The position numbers and the translations under genes are program-made. Of a stretch of DNA of 9,667 bases, positions 1-5,702 are shown in pieces; the stretch's first letter is position 1, and every line of letters begins with the position of its first letter. Origin of the DNA: UBA7803 sp049454295 (GTDB taxonomy: Bacteria > Pseudomonadota > Gammaproteobacteria > Pseudomonadales > Azotimanducaceae); assembly GCA_049454295.1 (NCBI GenBank), contig JBMTYG010000118.1:1-9667 (forward strand). Direction: 5' to 3'. The notes under the pieces were generated by a model. That model did no database searches. It was given only the letters and a program-made list of their open reading frames with translations, and had not been told where the DNA came from.

Positions 1-606
1 TGCAATCGCTGCGCCGTTGATCGCTGAGAGACCCACGCCGCCGCAGCCAATGACGGCGACGGTCGAGCCCGGTTCCACGCGCGCGGTGTGAATGACCGCG
101 CCGACGCCTGTGGTAACGCCGCAGCCGATGAGCGCTGCGCGATCAAGCGGCATGTCTGGACGGATCTTGGCGATCGTGTGCTCATGCACCAGCATGTACT
201 CGGCGAAAGAGGACAGATTCAGGAACTGAAACATGTTCTCGCTGCCTTTCGCGAGCCGCGTTGGCTGATCCGGCGCACGCTGTAGCTCGGGCTCCTGGCA
301 CAGGGACATATGGCCGGTCAGGCAATATTCGCAATGGCCGCAGAAGGCAGACAGGCAGGTGATGACGTGATCGCCCGGTTTGACGTAGGTGACGTCCGCG
401 CCGACAGCTTCGACTACGCCCGCAGACTCGTGCCCAAGCACCGCCGGCAGCGGATAGGGATAGGACCCGTTCTGGAAATGCAGGTCCGAGTGGCAGACAC
501 CGGCGGCAACGGTGCGGACCAGCACCTCCCGCGGGCCGGGCTTGCCGTGCTGAATGTCCTCGATGACCAAGGGCTTGTTGATCTCCCGTAAGACGGCGGC
601 TTTCAT
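1..606 (-). CDS. Zinc-dependent alcohol dehydrogenase, N-terminal part (truncated by window edge)
   Basis: Reading from the ATG at 606 down to base 1 gives 202 codons with no stop, so the C-terminus lies outside the window. It belongs to the medium-chain, zinc-binding alcohol dehydrogenases, which oxidise an alcohol to an aldehyde with NAD(P) in the cytoplasm. Visible features are the catalytic zinc ligands C38 (GVCHSDLH), H59-E60 (GHE) and C162 (IGCGV); the structural zinc cysteines C89, C92, C95 and C103; and the start of the Rossmann domain, GCGGVG (187-192). The residues around 105-135 form the longer insert typical of class III-like or NDMA-dependent relatives. The start is supported by a purine-rich GAGGGAG about 8 bases upstream on the minus strand. 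It is divergent from folK. The exact alcohol substrate cannot be told; glutathione-dependent formaldehyde dehydrogenase is possible but unproven. Confidence 0.93.
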   Translation of the reverse strand, partial: MKAAVLREINKPLVIEDIQHGKPGPREVLVRTVAAGVCHSDLHFQNGSYPYPLPAVLGHESAGVVEAVGADVTYVKPGDHVITCLSAFCGHCEYCLTGHMSLCQEPELQRAPDQPTRLAKGSENMFQFLNLSSFAEYMLVHEHTIAKIRPDMPLDRAALIGCGVTTGVGAVIHTARVEPGSTVAVIGCGGVGLSAINGAAIA

Positions 607-821
607 GCTGCGCTCTCCCTCAATTGTTCTGGTGCCTTTCGTCCAATGTCGTGGCATCCGTTTTCTAACAGACGCTGCGTTGGAGAAAGAAGTGGCGATC
701 GCGGCGAGTGTGCCAAACGCCCCGCGTGAAATCGACCCTCGGACCACGCGCTGTCGAAAACGGCTCTTGAGCGGTTACCATGTGCGTCTGCGCAACACTC
801 GGCCGGGCAAACCGGAGCAGT

Positions 822-1322
822 ATGGTATTGGTTGGCCTTGGGTCGAATCTTGGAGCGTCCGCGCGGATCCTCGACGCAGCGCTGGCACGTCTGGCGGAAT
901 TTTCCGATGGAGCGGTCGCTTGTTCGTCGTTCTGGCGCACCTCACCCGTCGACTGTCCGCCAGCGTCCGGCGATTTCGTGAATGCGGTTGCGGCTTTCTC
1001 GCCGCGCGCGGGGCTCACGCCGGACGGGCTGCTTACGGCGCTGAAGTCGCTCGAGTCGGAGTTTGGTCGGCGCGAATCCGCGGTGCGTCATGCGCCCCGG
1101 GCCTTGGATCTCGACCTGTTGGTTTTTGGCAACGAAGCGCGTGCAACGGACAGTTTTGTTCTGCCGCACCCGCGGGCGACCCAGCGTCGTTTCGTTCTAG
1201 TCCCTGCGGCTGAGGTGGCGCCAGCGCTGGTCTGGCCGGGTTCGAGGCAGACCATTGCGGAGCTGTGCGCAGCGCTAGTCACCGATGAGCAGCTTTCGCG
1301 CCTGGAGCGCCACGATGGCTGA
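822..1322 (+). CDS. folK: 2-amino-4-hydroxy-6-hydroxymethyldihydropteridine pyrophosphokinase (HPPK)
   Basis: This enzyme transfers pyrophosphate from ATP to 6-hydroxymethyl-7,8-dihydropterin, the step before dihydropteroate synthase in folate synthesis. Translated from ATG 822 it has 166 residues, close to the usual 160 or so. It shows GLGSNLG (5-11), RTSP (39-42), FVNAV (52-56), FGRR (81-84) and APRALDLDLLVFGN (91-104). D96 and D98 are the two magnesium-binding aspartates. LPHPR (115-119) follows, then a VPAAEVAP segment. An ATG at 780 would add 14 unrelated residues. I prefer 822 because the family starts just before the GLGSN motif and GGAG lies 4 bases upstream, although that spacing is short. 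In the substrate loop, the arginine and tryptophan found in the E. coli enzyme are replaced by E and H. The HAPR form resembles the NAPR seen in other bacteria, so activity is likely. The stop overlaps the next gene by 8 bases. Confidence 0.92.
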   Translation: MVLVGLGSNLGASARILDAALARLAEFSDGAVACSSFWRTSPVDCPPASGDFVNAVAAFSPRAGLTPDGLLTALKSLESEFGRRESAVRHAPRALDLDLLVFGNEARATDSFVLPHPRATQRRFVLVPAAEVAPALVWPGSRQTIAELCAALVTDEQLSRLERHDG

Positions 1323-2217
1323 TAAAGCAATGGGGTTGCGCAGGGCGCTTCATGCGTGCGCGGCTGTGTTGCTACTCGGCCTCAGTGCGCCGCTCGCGGC
1401 GTATGACGCGGCTGTGCACCAGTCGCTCACGTTTCTCGCGGCCAAGCAGCTGCAGCGCTGTCTGCCCGCCGATGCCCAGCCATTCACCGCGCTGGAAGTG
1501 CGCGCGATTGCGGCGAGCGCAGCCGATGAGGTTGGCGGCGGCCTGCTCAATCGCCCTTTTCGATGGCAGTACCATGACCCGCTCAACCGCAAGGAGGGGG
1601 TGCTCGATGCTATCGTCAGCACCCGCCTCAATGGCGCGTTCGCCGCAGATCTCGAGCGGCTCGAACGGCGGCCGGTGCGCGAACGCGCCTTGCGTGTGCT
1701 GGGGCGTGTCGTGGGACGTATCCAGCTGGTGACGGCGCCGGTGCGTGCGCTGCCGGTGTTCGCGCCGCGGTTCTGGCGCGGCGTCCTTCTGGATCGATTT
1801 GAACAATACCCGGTCAGGGAATCGATGCTGGAAGCTCGGCTGGCGGAATTTTGTGGCGAGCTCGACGAGCCGCCCGTGGACTGGACGGCTTTGCTGGCCG
1901 ATACCGCAGCGGATACCCGCCGCGCGGTCGAGGCGCCGCTTGGCGGATTTCCAGCCACCTGGCGCGCGTTTTGGACACCCGCCGACACGTTGGGTGACTT
2001 TGGCAGCTACGGCCCCGCGGGTAACAGTTTCGGGCGCTACGTTGAGTTCGCGTGCCGCTCTGCCCCGATACACCGTTGTGTGCTCATCACTGATGATCCG
2101 GCGTATACCGCCTTTGCCGACGAACGCCATCTTGCTGCCGTGCGTGCGACGGCTCGAGCCATGCTGTTGTTCTCAGCCGAACAGTCGCCCCGATCGCCCG
2201 AGGAAGCACAGCTTTGA
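1315..2217 (+). CDS. Exported protein resembling the zinc-dependent phospholipase C / S1-P1 nuclease fold, central metal ligands apparently lost
   Basis: The 300-residue protein has an N-terminal signal peptide: RR at 9-10, a hydrophobic stretch around 12-24, and likely cleavage near residue 29 (PLAA). It is therefore exported to the periplasm or beyond. No function is certain. The layout recalls zinc-dependent phospholipase C proteins: H35 just after the mature N-terminus, D71 (ASAADE), H87 (WQYHDP), a central LG...Q...P helix, then a DRFEQY segment at 160-165 and H272. In the family the central helix reads H-x3-D-x5-H. Here those positions are G134, L138 and R144, so three metal ligands appear replaced while the framework residues L129, G130, Q137 and P142 remain. 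I infer a pseudoenzyme or a changed metal site. Start 1315 was chosen because GGAG sits 7 bases upstream and it gives a clean signal peptide; ATG 1330 is an alternative. It overlaps folK by 8 bases and the next gene by 4, so translation is probably coupled. Confidence 0.72.
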   Translation: MADKAMGLRRALHACAAVLLLGLSAPLAAYDAAVHQSLTFLAAKQLQRCLPADAQPFTALEVRAIAASAADEVGGGLLNRPFRWQYHDPLNRKEGVLDAIVSTRLNGAFAADLERLERRPVRERALRVLGRVVGRIQLVTAPVRALPVFAPRFWRGVLLDRFEQYPVRESMLEARLAEFCGELDEPPVDWTALLADTAADTRRAVEAPLGGFPATWRAFWTPADTLGDFGSYGPAGNSFGRYVEFACRSAPIHRCVLITDDPAYTAFADERHLAAVRATARAMLLFSAEQSPRSPEEAQL

Positions 2218-3131
2218 GAGTGGGTATCACGCCCTGGCAGCTTGGCGAGCGCCGTGCGATGGACCTTGCGGCCCAGGCACGGCACGCGGAAGCGCTGGGG
2301 TACGATTCGCTGTGGGTCCCCGAAAGTCATTTTTCATCAGATGCCTTGCCGGAGCCCTTGTTGCTGCTCGCAGCAATGGCCGCGGTGACCGAGCGTATCC
2401 GCTTGGGTACTACGTCCTACCTGCTCACATTGCGCTCTCCCTTGCAGGCCGCTGAACAGGTGGCAGTGCTCGATCAGCTCTGTGGAGGGCGACTCATCCT
2501 TGGCGTTGGTCGGGGGTTCTCCGCCCCTGTATTGCGAGCCTTCGCGGTGGATCCTCGGGATAAGCGAACGCTGTTCGAAACGCGCCTCGCCGATATGCGC
2601 AGGCATTGGGCGGGTGATCCGCTTGATCCGGAAGACCCCGCCTCAGCGCGCTTGGCCCCGCTGCCCCTGCAGCAGCCGCATCCACCCATCTGGGTGGCAG
2701 CTTTCGGACCCAAGGCGCTCGCCCAGGCGGGTCGACTCGGGCTGCCGTATCTCGCCTCGCCGGTGGAGACGTTGGCTGAGCTGGAAGCCAACTATGCTCT
2801 GCATCGCTCGGCACTTGCAGAAGCAGGGCACGTGCTGGCGCTGGAGGTGCCGGTGATGCGCACTCTGTTCGTCACACGGAACAGGACCGAGACGGCTGAA
2901 CTGCGTGCTGCGGTGACGGAGGCGGCAATGCGGAGCGGTCGTCCGTCGAGCGCGATTGATGTGGAGGCGTGGTCCGTGATCGGTGAGCCCAGCTATGTCC
3001 GCGAGCGGGTCGCCGAATATCGTGAGCGACTGGGTGTCAGCGAATTCATTGTCACACGCCTGCGCATCGAGGGTGTACCGCTGTCCCGGCTTGAGCAGTC
3101 GGCCGCAGAGGCGCGATCCATTCTCGCGTGA
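2214..3131 (+). CDS. Luciferase-like (LLM class) flavin-dependent oxidoreductase
   Basis: The 305-residue protein has the bacterial luciferase-like TIM barrel used by FMN- or F420-dependent monooxygenases and reductases. Clues are the first beta strand MRVGITPW, the helix ARHAEALGYDSLWVPESHF (residues 23-41), RIRLGTTSYLL, and the family hallmark AEQVAVLDQLCGGRLILGVGRG near residues 80-101. A later PPIWVAAFG strand fits the barrel. Length is usual for the family. The start is a TTG whose last two bases, with the following A, form the stop of the upstream gene (TTGA overlap). An AGGA lies 9 bases upstream. A GTG at 2220 would remove only two residues. The substrate cannot be predicted: family members act on alkanes, sulfonates, nitro compounds or aldehydes. 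No flavin reductase partner lies in the same operon, but the FAD reductase on the opposite strand is within 3 kb. Confidence 0.9.
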   Translation: MRVGITPWQLGERRAMDLAAQARHAEALGYDSLWVPESHFSSDALPEPLLLLAAMAAVTERIRLGTTSYLLTLRSPLQAAEQVAVLDQLCGGRLILGVGRGFSAPVLRAFAVDPRDKRTLFETRLADMRRHWAGDPLDPEDPASARLAPLPLQQPHPPIWVAAFGPKALAQAGRLGLPYLASPVETLAELEANYALHRSALAEAGHVLALEVPVMRTLFVTRNRTETAELRAAVTEAAMRSGRPSSAIDVEAWSVIGEPSYVRERVAEYRERLGVSEFIVTRLRIEGVPLSRLEQSAAEARSILA

Positions 3132-3158
3132 CGGCGAGTGGAACGGAGCTCACGCGAC

Positions 3159-3186
3159 GCGGTCGGCAGGCGGCCGGCCCGACCGC
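3159..3186. terminator. GC-rich hairpin between convergent genes (possible bidirectional terminator)
   Basis: GCGGTCGG (3159-3166) is perfectly complementary to CCGACCGC (3179-3186), giving an 8-bp stem with a 12-base loop. It lies in the 64-base gap between the stop codons of the plus-strand luciferase-like gene and the minus-strand SDR gene. No T-run follows on either strand, so this is not a canonical intrinsic terminator. It may block 3' exonucleases or aid Rho-dependent ending of both operons. Confidence 0.35.
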
Positions 3187-3195
3187 AAGGCTTGC

Positions 3196-3918
3196 CTAGC
3201 GCTCGACCTGCCCGAGGTTGGCATGAATCACTGCGCCGTTGATAACCGGATTGTCGGCTGCCCAGCGTAGTGTTTCCGCGATCTCGCCAGGATCGATGAG
3301 CCGCCCGAACGCGGACATTACGCTCACCGCTCCCATGGCATCTGCGGGAACATGCTTGCGCAGCATTTCTGTATCGGTGAAGCCCGGGCAGATGCATGCG
3401 GTATGGATGCCGCTGCCAGCCAGATCCTGGCAGGTGGCACGCATCATGCCGATGAGCGCGTGCTTGCTCGTCACATAGGAGAAGCTGCCGGGCACAGCCT
3501 TTTCCGACAGGGTCGATCCGACGTACAGAATTGCAGACCCATTTCGCGCGGGCGCGGCACGCATGTGCGGCAGGAGCATTCGGTTCAGCGTGTTTGGCGC
3601 GACCAGGTTCACCTCGAACACGGCGCGCAGCGCCGCGTCGTCCATGGTTTCGACGGTGTCTTTCAGCATGCGCGCCGCATTGTGGATGACCACGACTCTG
3701 CTCGCGCCGCTGACAGCCGCCTCCAGTGAAGCGCGTATGCCTTCGAGGCTCGTCGAATCGCCCAGATCCGCCGAGAGCTGCACCACCCCGTCTGCGGGGC
3801 AGGGTCGGCGGGAGATGTTCACAACGCGAAAGCCCTCAGCGAGGAAACGCCCCGCCGTGGCAAGCCCGATCCCGGCGCTGGCTCCCGTGATCACAAGGCA
3901 TTTCAGGTCGAGACTCAT
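3196..3918 (-). CDS. Short-chain dehydrogenase/reductase (SDR), NAD(P)-dependent
   Basis: The 240-residue classical SDR has the cofactor motif TGASAGIG (11-18), NAAR (80-83) in place of the usual NNAG, a structural N104, and the catalytic triad S135, Y148 and K152 in the YVTSK motif. The arginines at 37-38 (SRRP), at the end of the second beta strand, favour NADP(H). CPGFTDTEM (about 173-187 region) follows the usual PG motif. Such enzymes reduce carbonyls or oxidise alcohols in the cytoplasm. The start is firm: GGAGG lies about 7 bases before the ATG. The ATG overlaps the stop of the PTPS-like gene (ATGA), so the two are probably co-translated. Short, compact SDRs of this style include sepiapterin and benzil reductases. 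A pterin or diketone substrate would fit the neighbour, but that is inference from context and not from a diagnostic residue. Confidence 0.9.
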   Translation of the reverse strand: MSLDLKCLVITGASAGIGLATAGRFLAEGFRVVNISRRPCPADGVVQLSADLGDSTSLEGIRASLEAAVSGASRVVVIHNAARMLKDTVETMDDAALRAVFEVNLVAPNTLNRMLLPHMRAAPARNGSAILYVGSTLSEKAVPGSFSYVTSKHALIGMMRATCQDLAGSGIHTACICPGFTDTEMLRKHVPADAMGAVSVMSAFGRLIDPGEIAETLRWAADNPVINGAVIHANLGQVER

Positions 3919-4433
3919 GGTGAGACCTCCGTAGACTGCTCAGTGGATAGCCAGGTGGCGCCGGCCCATTGTCCGGGTCCGGATGACACTCGAATCAGGA
4001 TTCGGGAGACATCGAGCGCGGTGATGACGGGGTCGTTGCGCAGCTTTGCGAGGAACCAGGGCGCGAGCTCCTCGACGGTAATGTTGCGCAGGGGCAGCAG
4101 TCGCACATCCCGAGGCAAGAATGGAATCCTCTCGTCGGCGAAGTGCGCGATGATGTAGCCGTCCGACTCAGCGATGCGCAGGTAGGGCGACTGCTCGGGC
4201 AGCAGCACTTTTTCGTCCAGATAATCACACAGCGCAGCAAGGCGCTTTTTCATCAGGTTGTAATCGAAGGCAAGCCCGTCGGCCCCCACGGCGCTGTCGA
4301 TCGTCGCCGTCACGTAGAAGGTGTGTCCGTGCAAATCCTCTCGGGCACTTGCCGAGAACAGCGTGAAGTGCGCCGAGTTGAAGTGCAGGTACTCCTTGCT
4401 GATCTCGATGGTGGTGATGCCTGGCGGCTTCAC
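3915..4433 (-). CDS. PTPS/QueD-family pterin enzyme with ExxHGH motif (PTPS-III-like), 172 aa
   Basis: The protein belongs to the 6-pyruvoyl/6-carboxy-tetrahydropterin synthase fold. The three zinc ligands are present: H22 (NSAHF), H35 and H37 (LHGH). GLAFDYNLMKK (53-63) matches the family's GxxxDF segment. The catalytic cysteine of QueD and classical PTPS, four residues before HGH, is R31. Instead E32 gives ExxHGH, the signature reported for PTPS-III proteins that make 6-hydroxymethyldihydropterin in organisms lacking FolB. Two other usual catalytic positions also differ: LDH reads LDE (72-74), and the C-terminal Glu region reads RVSSGPGQW (148-156). The reaction is therefore uncertain. The frame is open far upstream, but the only sensible start is the GTG at 4433, which overlaps the reductase stop (GTGA); any earlier start would overlap that gene extensively. 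The ribosome site is weak, consistent with coupling. Its stop overlaps the SDR start. Confidence 0.85.
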   Translation of the reverse strand: MKPPGITTIEISKEYLHFNSAHFTLFSASAREDLHGHTFYVTATIDSAVGADGLAFDYNLMKKRLAALCDYLDEKVLLPEQSPYLRIAESDGYIIAHFADERIPFLPRDVRLLPLRNITVEELAPWFLAKLRNDPVITALDVSRILIRVSSGPGQWAGATWLSTEQSTEVSP

Positions 4434-5632
4434 GCCGTCAAACTCTTCAGGTCTGTTGTGGGGTCCGCCAATCGCGCCTGATCGACGACCTTGCCAATCA
4501 GCTGCTTGCAAACCATGAACTCCTTGGGGCTGTTCACGGCGTCGACGGAAACGACGGCACCATCTTTGAGATAGAAGACGGCGAACTGGTTTTTGCCGAT
4601 GTCGCCGCGCATGACCTGGCTGTCGCCGTCGGCAGAAAAACCCACCATTTGCAGCTTGAGCTCGTACTGATCCGACCAGAACCACGGCATGCTGGCGTAG
4701 GTCTTGTCGCCGCCGCACATGTTCGCCGCCGCCACCCGGGCCTGCTCCATGGCATTCGGGACTGATTCGAGGCGCAGGCGCCTGCCAAGCAGCGGATTCG
4801 GGTGGTTCGTGCAGTCTCCGGCAGCGTAGATGTCTGCGGTCGAGGTGCGGCAGTGTTCATCGACCACGATACCGTTGGCGCATTCGATGCCCGCGTCAGC
4901 CGCGATTTCGATATTCGGGATGATGCCGATGCCGACGATAACCAGATCCGCGGGAAACTCCTGTTCCCCGCAGAGTACCGCGCTGACACGACCGGTGCCG
5001 CGAAATCCGGTGACCCCGGTCGATGTGTGAATATGGACGCCACGGGATTCGTGCAGTGCGTGATAGTAGGCCGACATGGTTGGCGTGGTAACGCGCTGCA
5101 GGATTCGGCTTTCCATCTCAAGCACATGCACTTCGAGCCCGGCGGTGACCGCCACGGCCGCGACCTCGAGCCCGACATAGCCGCCGCCAACGATCACCAG
5201 CCGGCGCCCCGGCGCCATATCGGCGCGGATGCCGTCAACGTCAGCGAGCGTGCGCAAGTAATGGATGCCGCCAAGATCGCTGCCCGGAATCGACAGGCGC
5301 CGTGGTCGACCACCCGTTGCAATCAGCAGACGCTCGTAGCTGATCGTTTCGTCAGCGTCTGTGGTGACCGTATGGGCGTTACCGTCGATGGCGGTCACCC
5401 GTGTGCCAAGTTTCAGGGTGACGCGCTGATCGGCGTAAAATTTTTCCGGGCGCAGCAAAATTTTGTCCAGCGCGTGCTCGCCGGAGAGATATTGTTTCGA
5501 CAGCGGAGGGCGCTGGTAAGGCAGTGGCTTCTCATCGCCGATCAGCATGATGTCGCCGGTGTAGCCTTCCTGCCGCAGGCTTGCGCAAGCCTGCGCTGCG
5601 GCATGTCCGCCGCCAATGATGACCATTGCCAT
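4430..5632 (-). CDS. FAD-dependent NAD(P)H:ferredoxin/rubredoxin-type reductase
   Basis: The 400-residue flavoprotein resembles putidaredoxin, terpredoxin and rhodocoxin reductases, which pass electrons from NAD(P)H to a small iron-sulfur protein serving a P450 or ring-hydroxylating oxygenase. Features in order: the FAD-binding GGGHAA (7-12), PYQRPPLSK (38-46), ATGGRPRR (105-112), the NAD(P)-binding GGGYVGLE (149-156) with an acidic residue E172 at the end of the next strand favouring NADH, and AAGDC (270-274) at the second FAD site. The C-terminal domain begins near 310 with the PWFWSDQY motif typical of this family. The redox-active CxxC of thioredoxin reductases is absent, as expected. GGAGGG sits about 7 bases before the ATG, supporting the start. 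No ferredoxin or oxygenase gene is in the window, so the partner is unknown. It is first in a three-gene coupled set with the PTPS-like and SDR genes. Confidence 0.93.
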   Translation of the reverse strand: MAMVIIGGGHAAAQACASLRQEGYTGDIMLIGDEKPLPYQRPPLSKQYLSGEHALDKILLRPEKFYADQRVTLKLGTRVTAIDGNAHTVTTDADETISYERLLIATGGRPRRLSIPGSDLGGIHYLRTLADVDGIRADMAPGRRLVIVGGGYVGLEVAAVAVTAGLEVHVLEMESRILQRVTTPTMSAYYHALHESRGVHIHTSTGVTGFRGTGRVSAVLCGEQEFPADLVIVGIGIIPNIEIAADAGIECANGIVVDEHCRTSTADIYAAGDCTNHPNPLLGRRLRLESVPNAMEQARVAAANMCGGDKTYASMPWFWSDQYELKLQMVGFSADGDSQVMRGDIGKNQFAVFYLKDGAVVSVDAVNSPKEFMVCKQLIGKVVDQARLADPTTDLKSLTA

Positions 5633-5661
5633 CGCGTGTCCCTCCGGTGTTTGCAGTCGGG

Positions 5662-5692
5662 ATTCTAGCCCCAGTCGCGGGCTCCTGGTCAG
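5662..5692 (-). promoter_or_regulatory. Candidate promoter for the reductase/PTPS-like/SDR genes
   Basis: On the minus strand CTGACC (5692-5687) and TAGAAT (5667-5662) resemble -35 and -10 boxes with a long 19-base spacer. They lie in the 70-base gap between the ligase stop and the reductase start, and would start transcription roughly 25 bases before the GGAGGG ribosome site region. The match is moderate, and the genes may also be read through from the ligase. Confidence 0.33.
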
Positions 5693-5702
5693 ACGAGGAC
5701 CC

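Noticed and set aside
658..763. 8-base inverted repeat CCGTTTTC / GAAAACGG in the ADH-folK gap
   Set aside because: The arms are about 90 bases apart with no symmetric promoter elements near them; chance is a sufficient explanation. No convincing promoter was found for either gene in this gap.
780..821. Upstream ATG for folK
   Set aside because: It would add 14 residues ahead of the universally conserved N-terminal motif, with no better ribosome site.
554..1213. 219-codon plus-strand frame spanning the divergent gap and folK
   Set aside because: It runs across the ADH start and overlaps folK in another frame; its sequence is low in hydrophobic-core pattern and rich in Arg, Ser and Gly.
1372..2130. 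252-codon open frame on the minus strand inside the exported-protein gene
   Set aside because: It is antisense to a frame with a signal peptide and family-like motifs, is rich in Arg/Pro as expected from GC-rich shadow frames, and shows no recognisable domain.
4434..4718. N-terminal extension of the PTPS-like frame upstream of GTG 4433
   Set aside because: It would lie within the FAD reductase gene in another frame, and the extension is Arg/Gln-rich with no resemblance to the family; the GTGA overlap gives a natural start.
4802..5668. 288-codon plus-strand frame opposite the FAD reductase
   Set aside because: The opposite strand encodes a complete flavoprotein with every expected motif; this frame has no motif or ribosome site and is a shadow.
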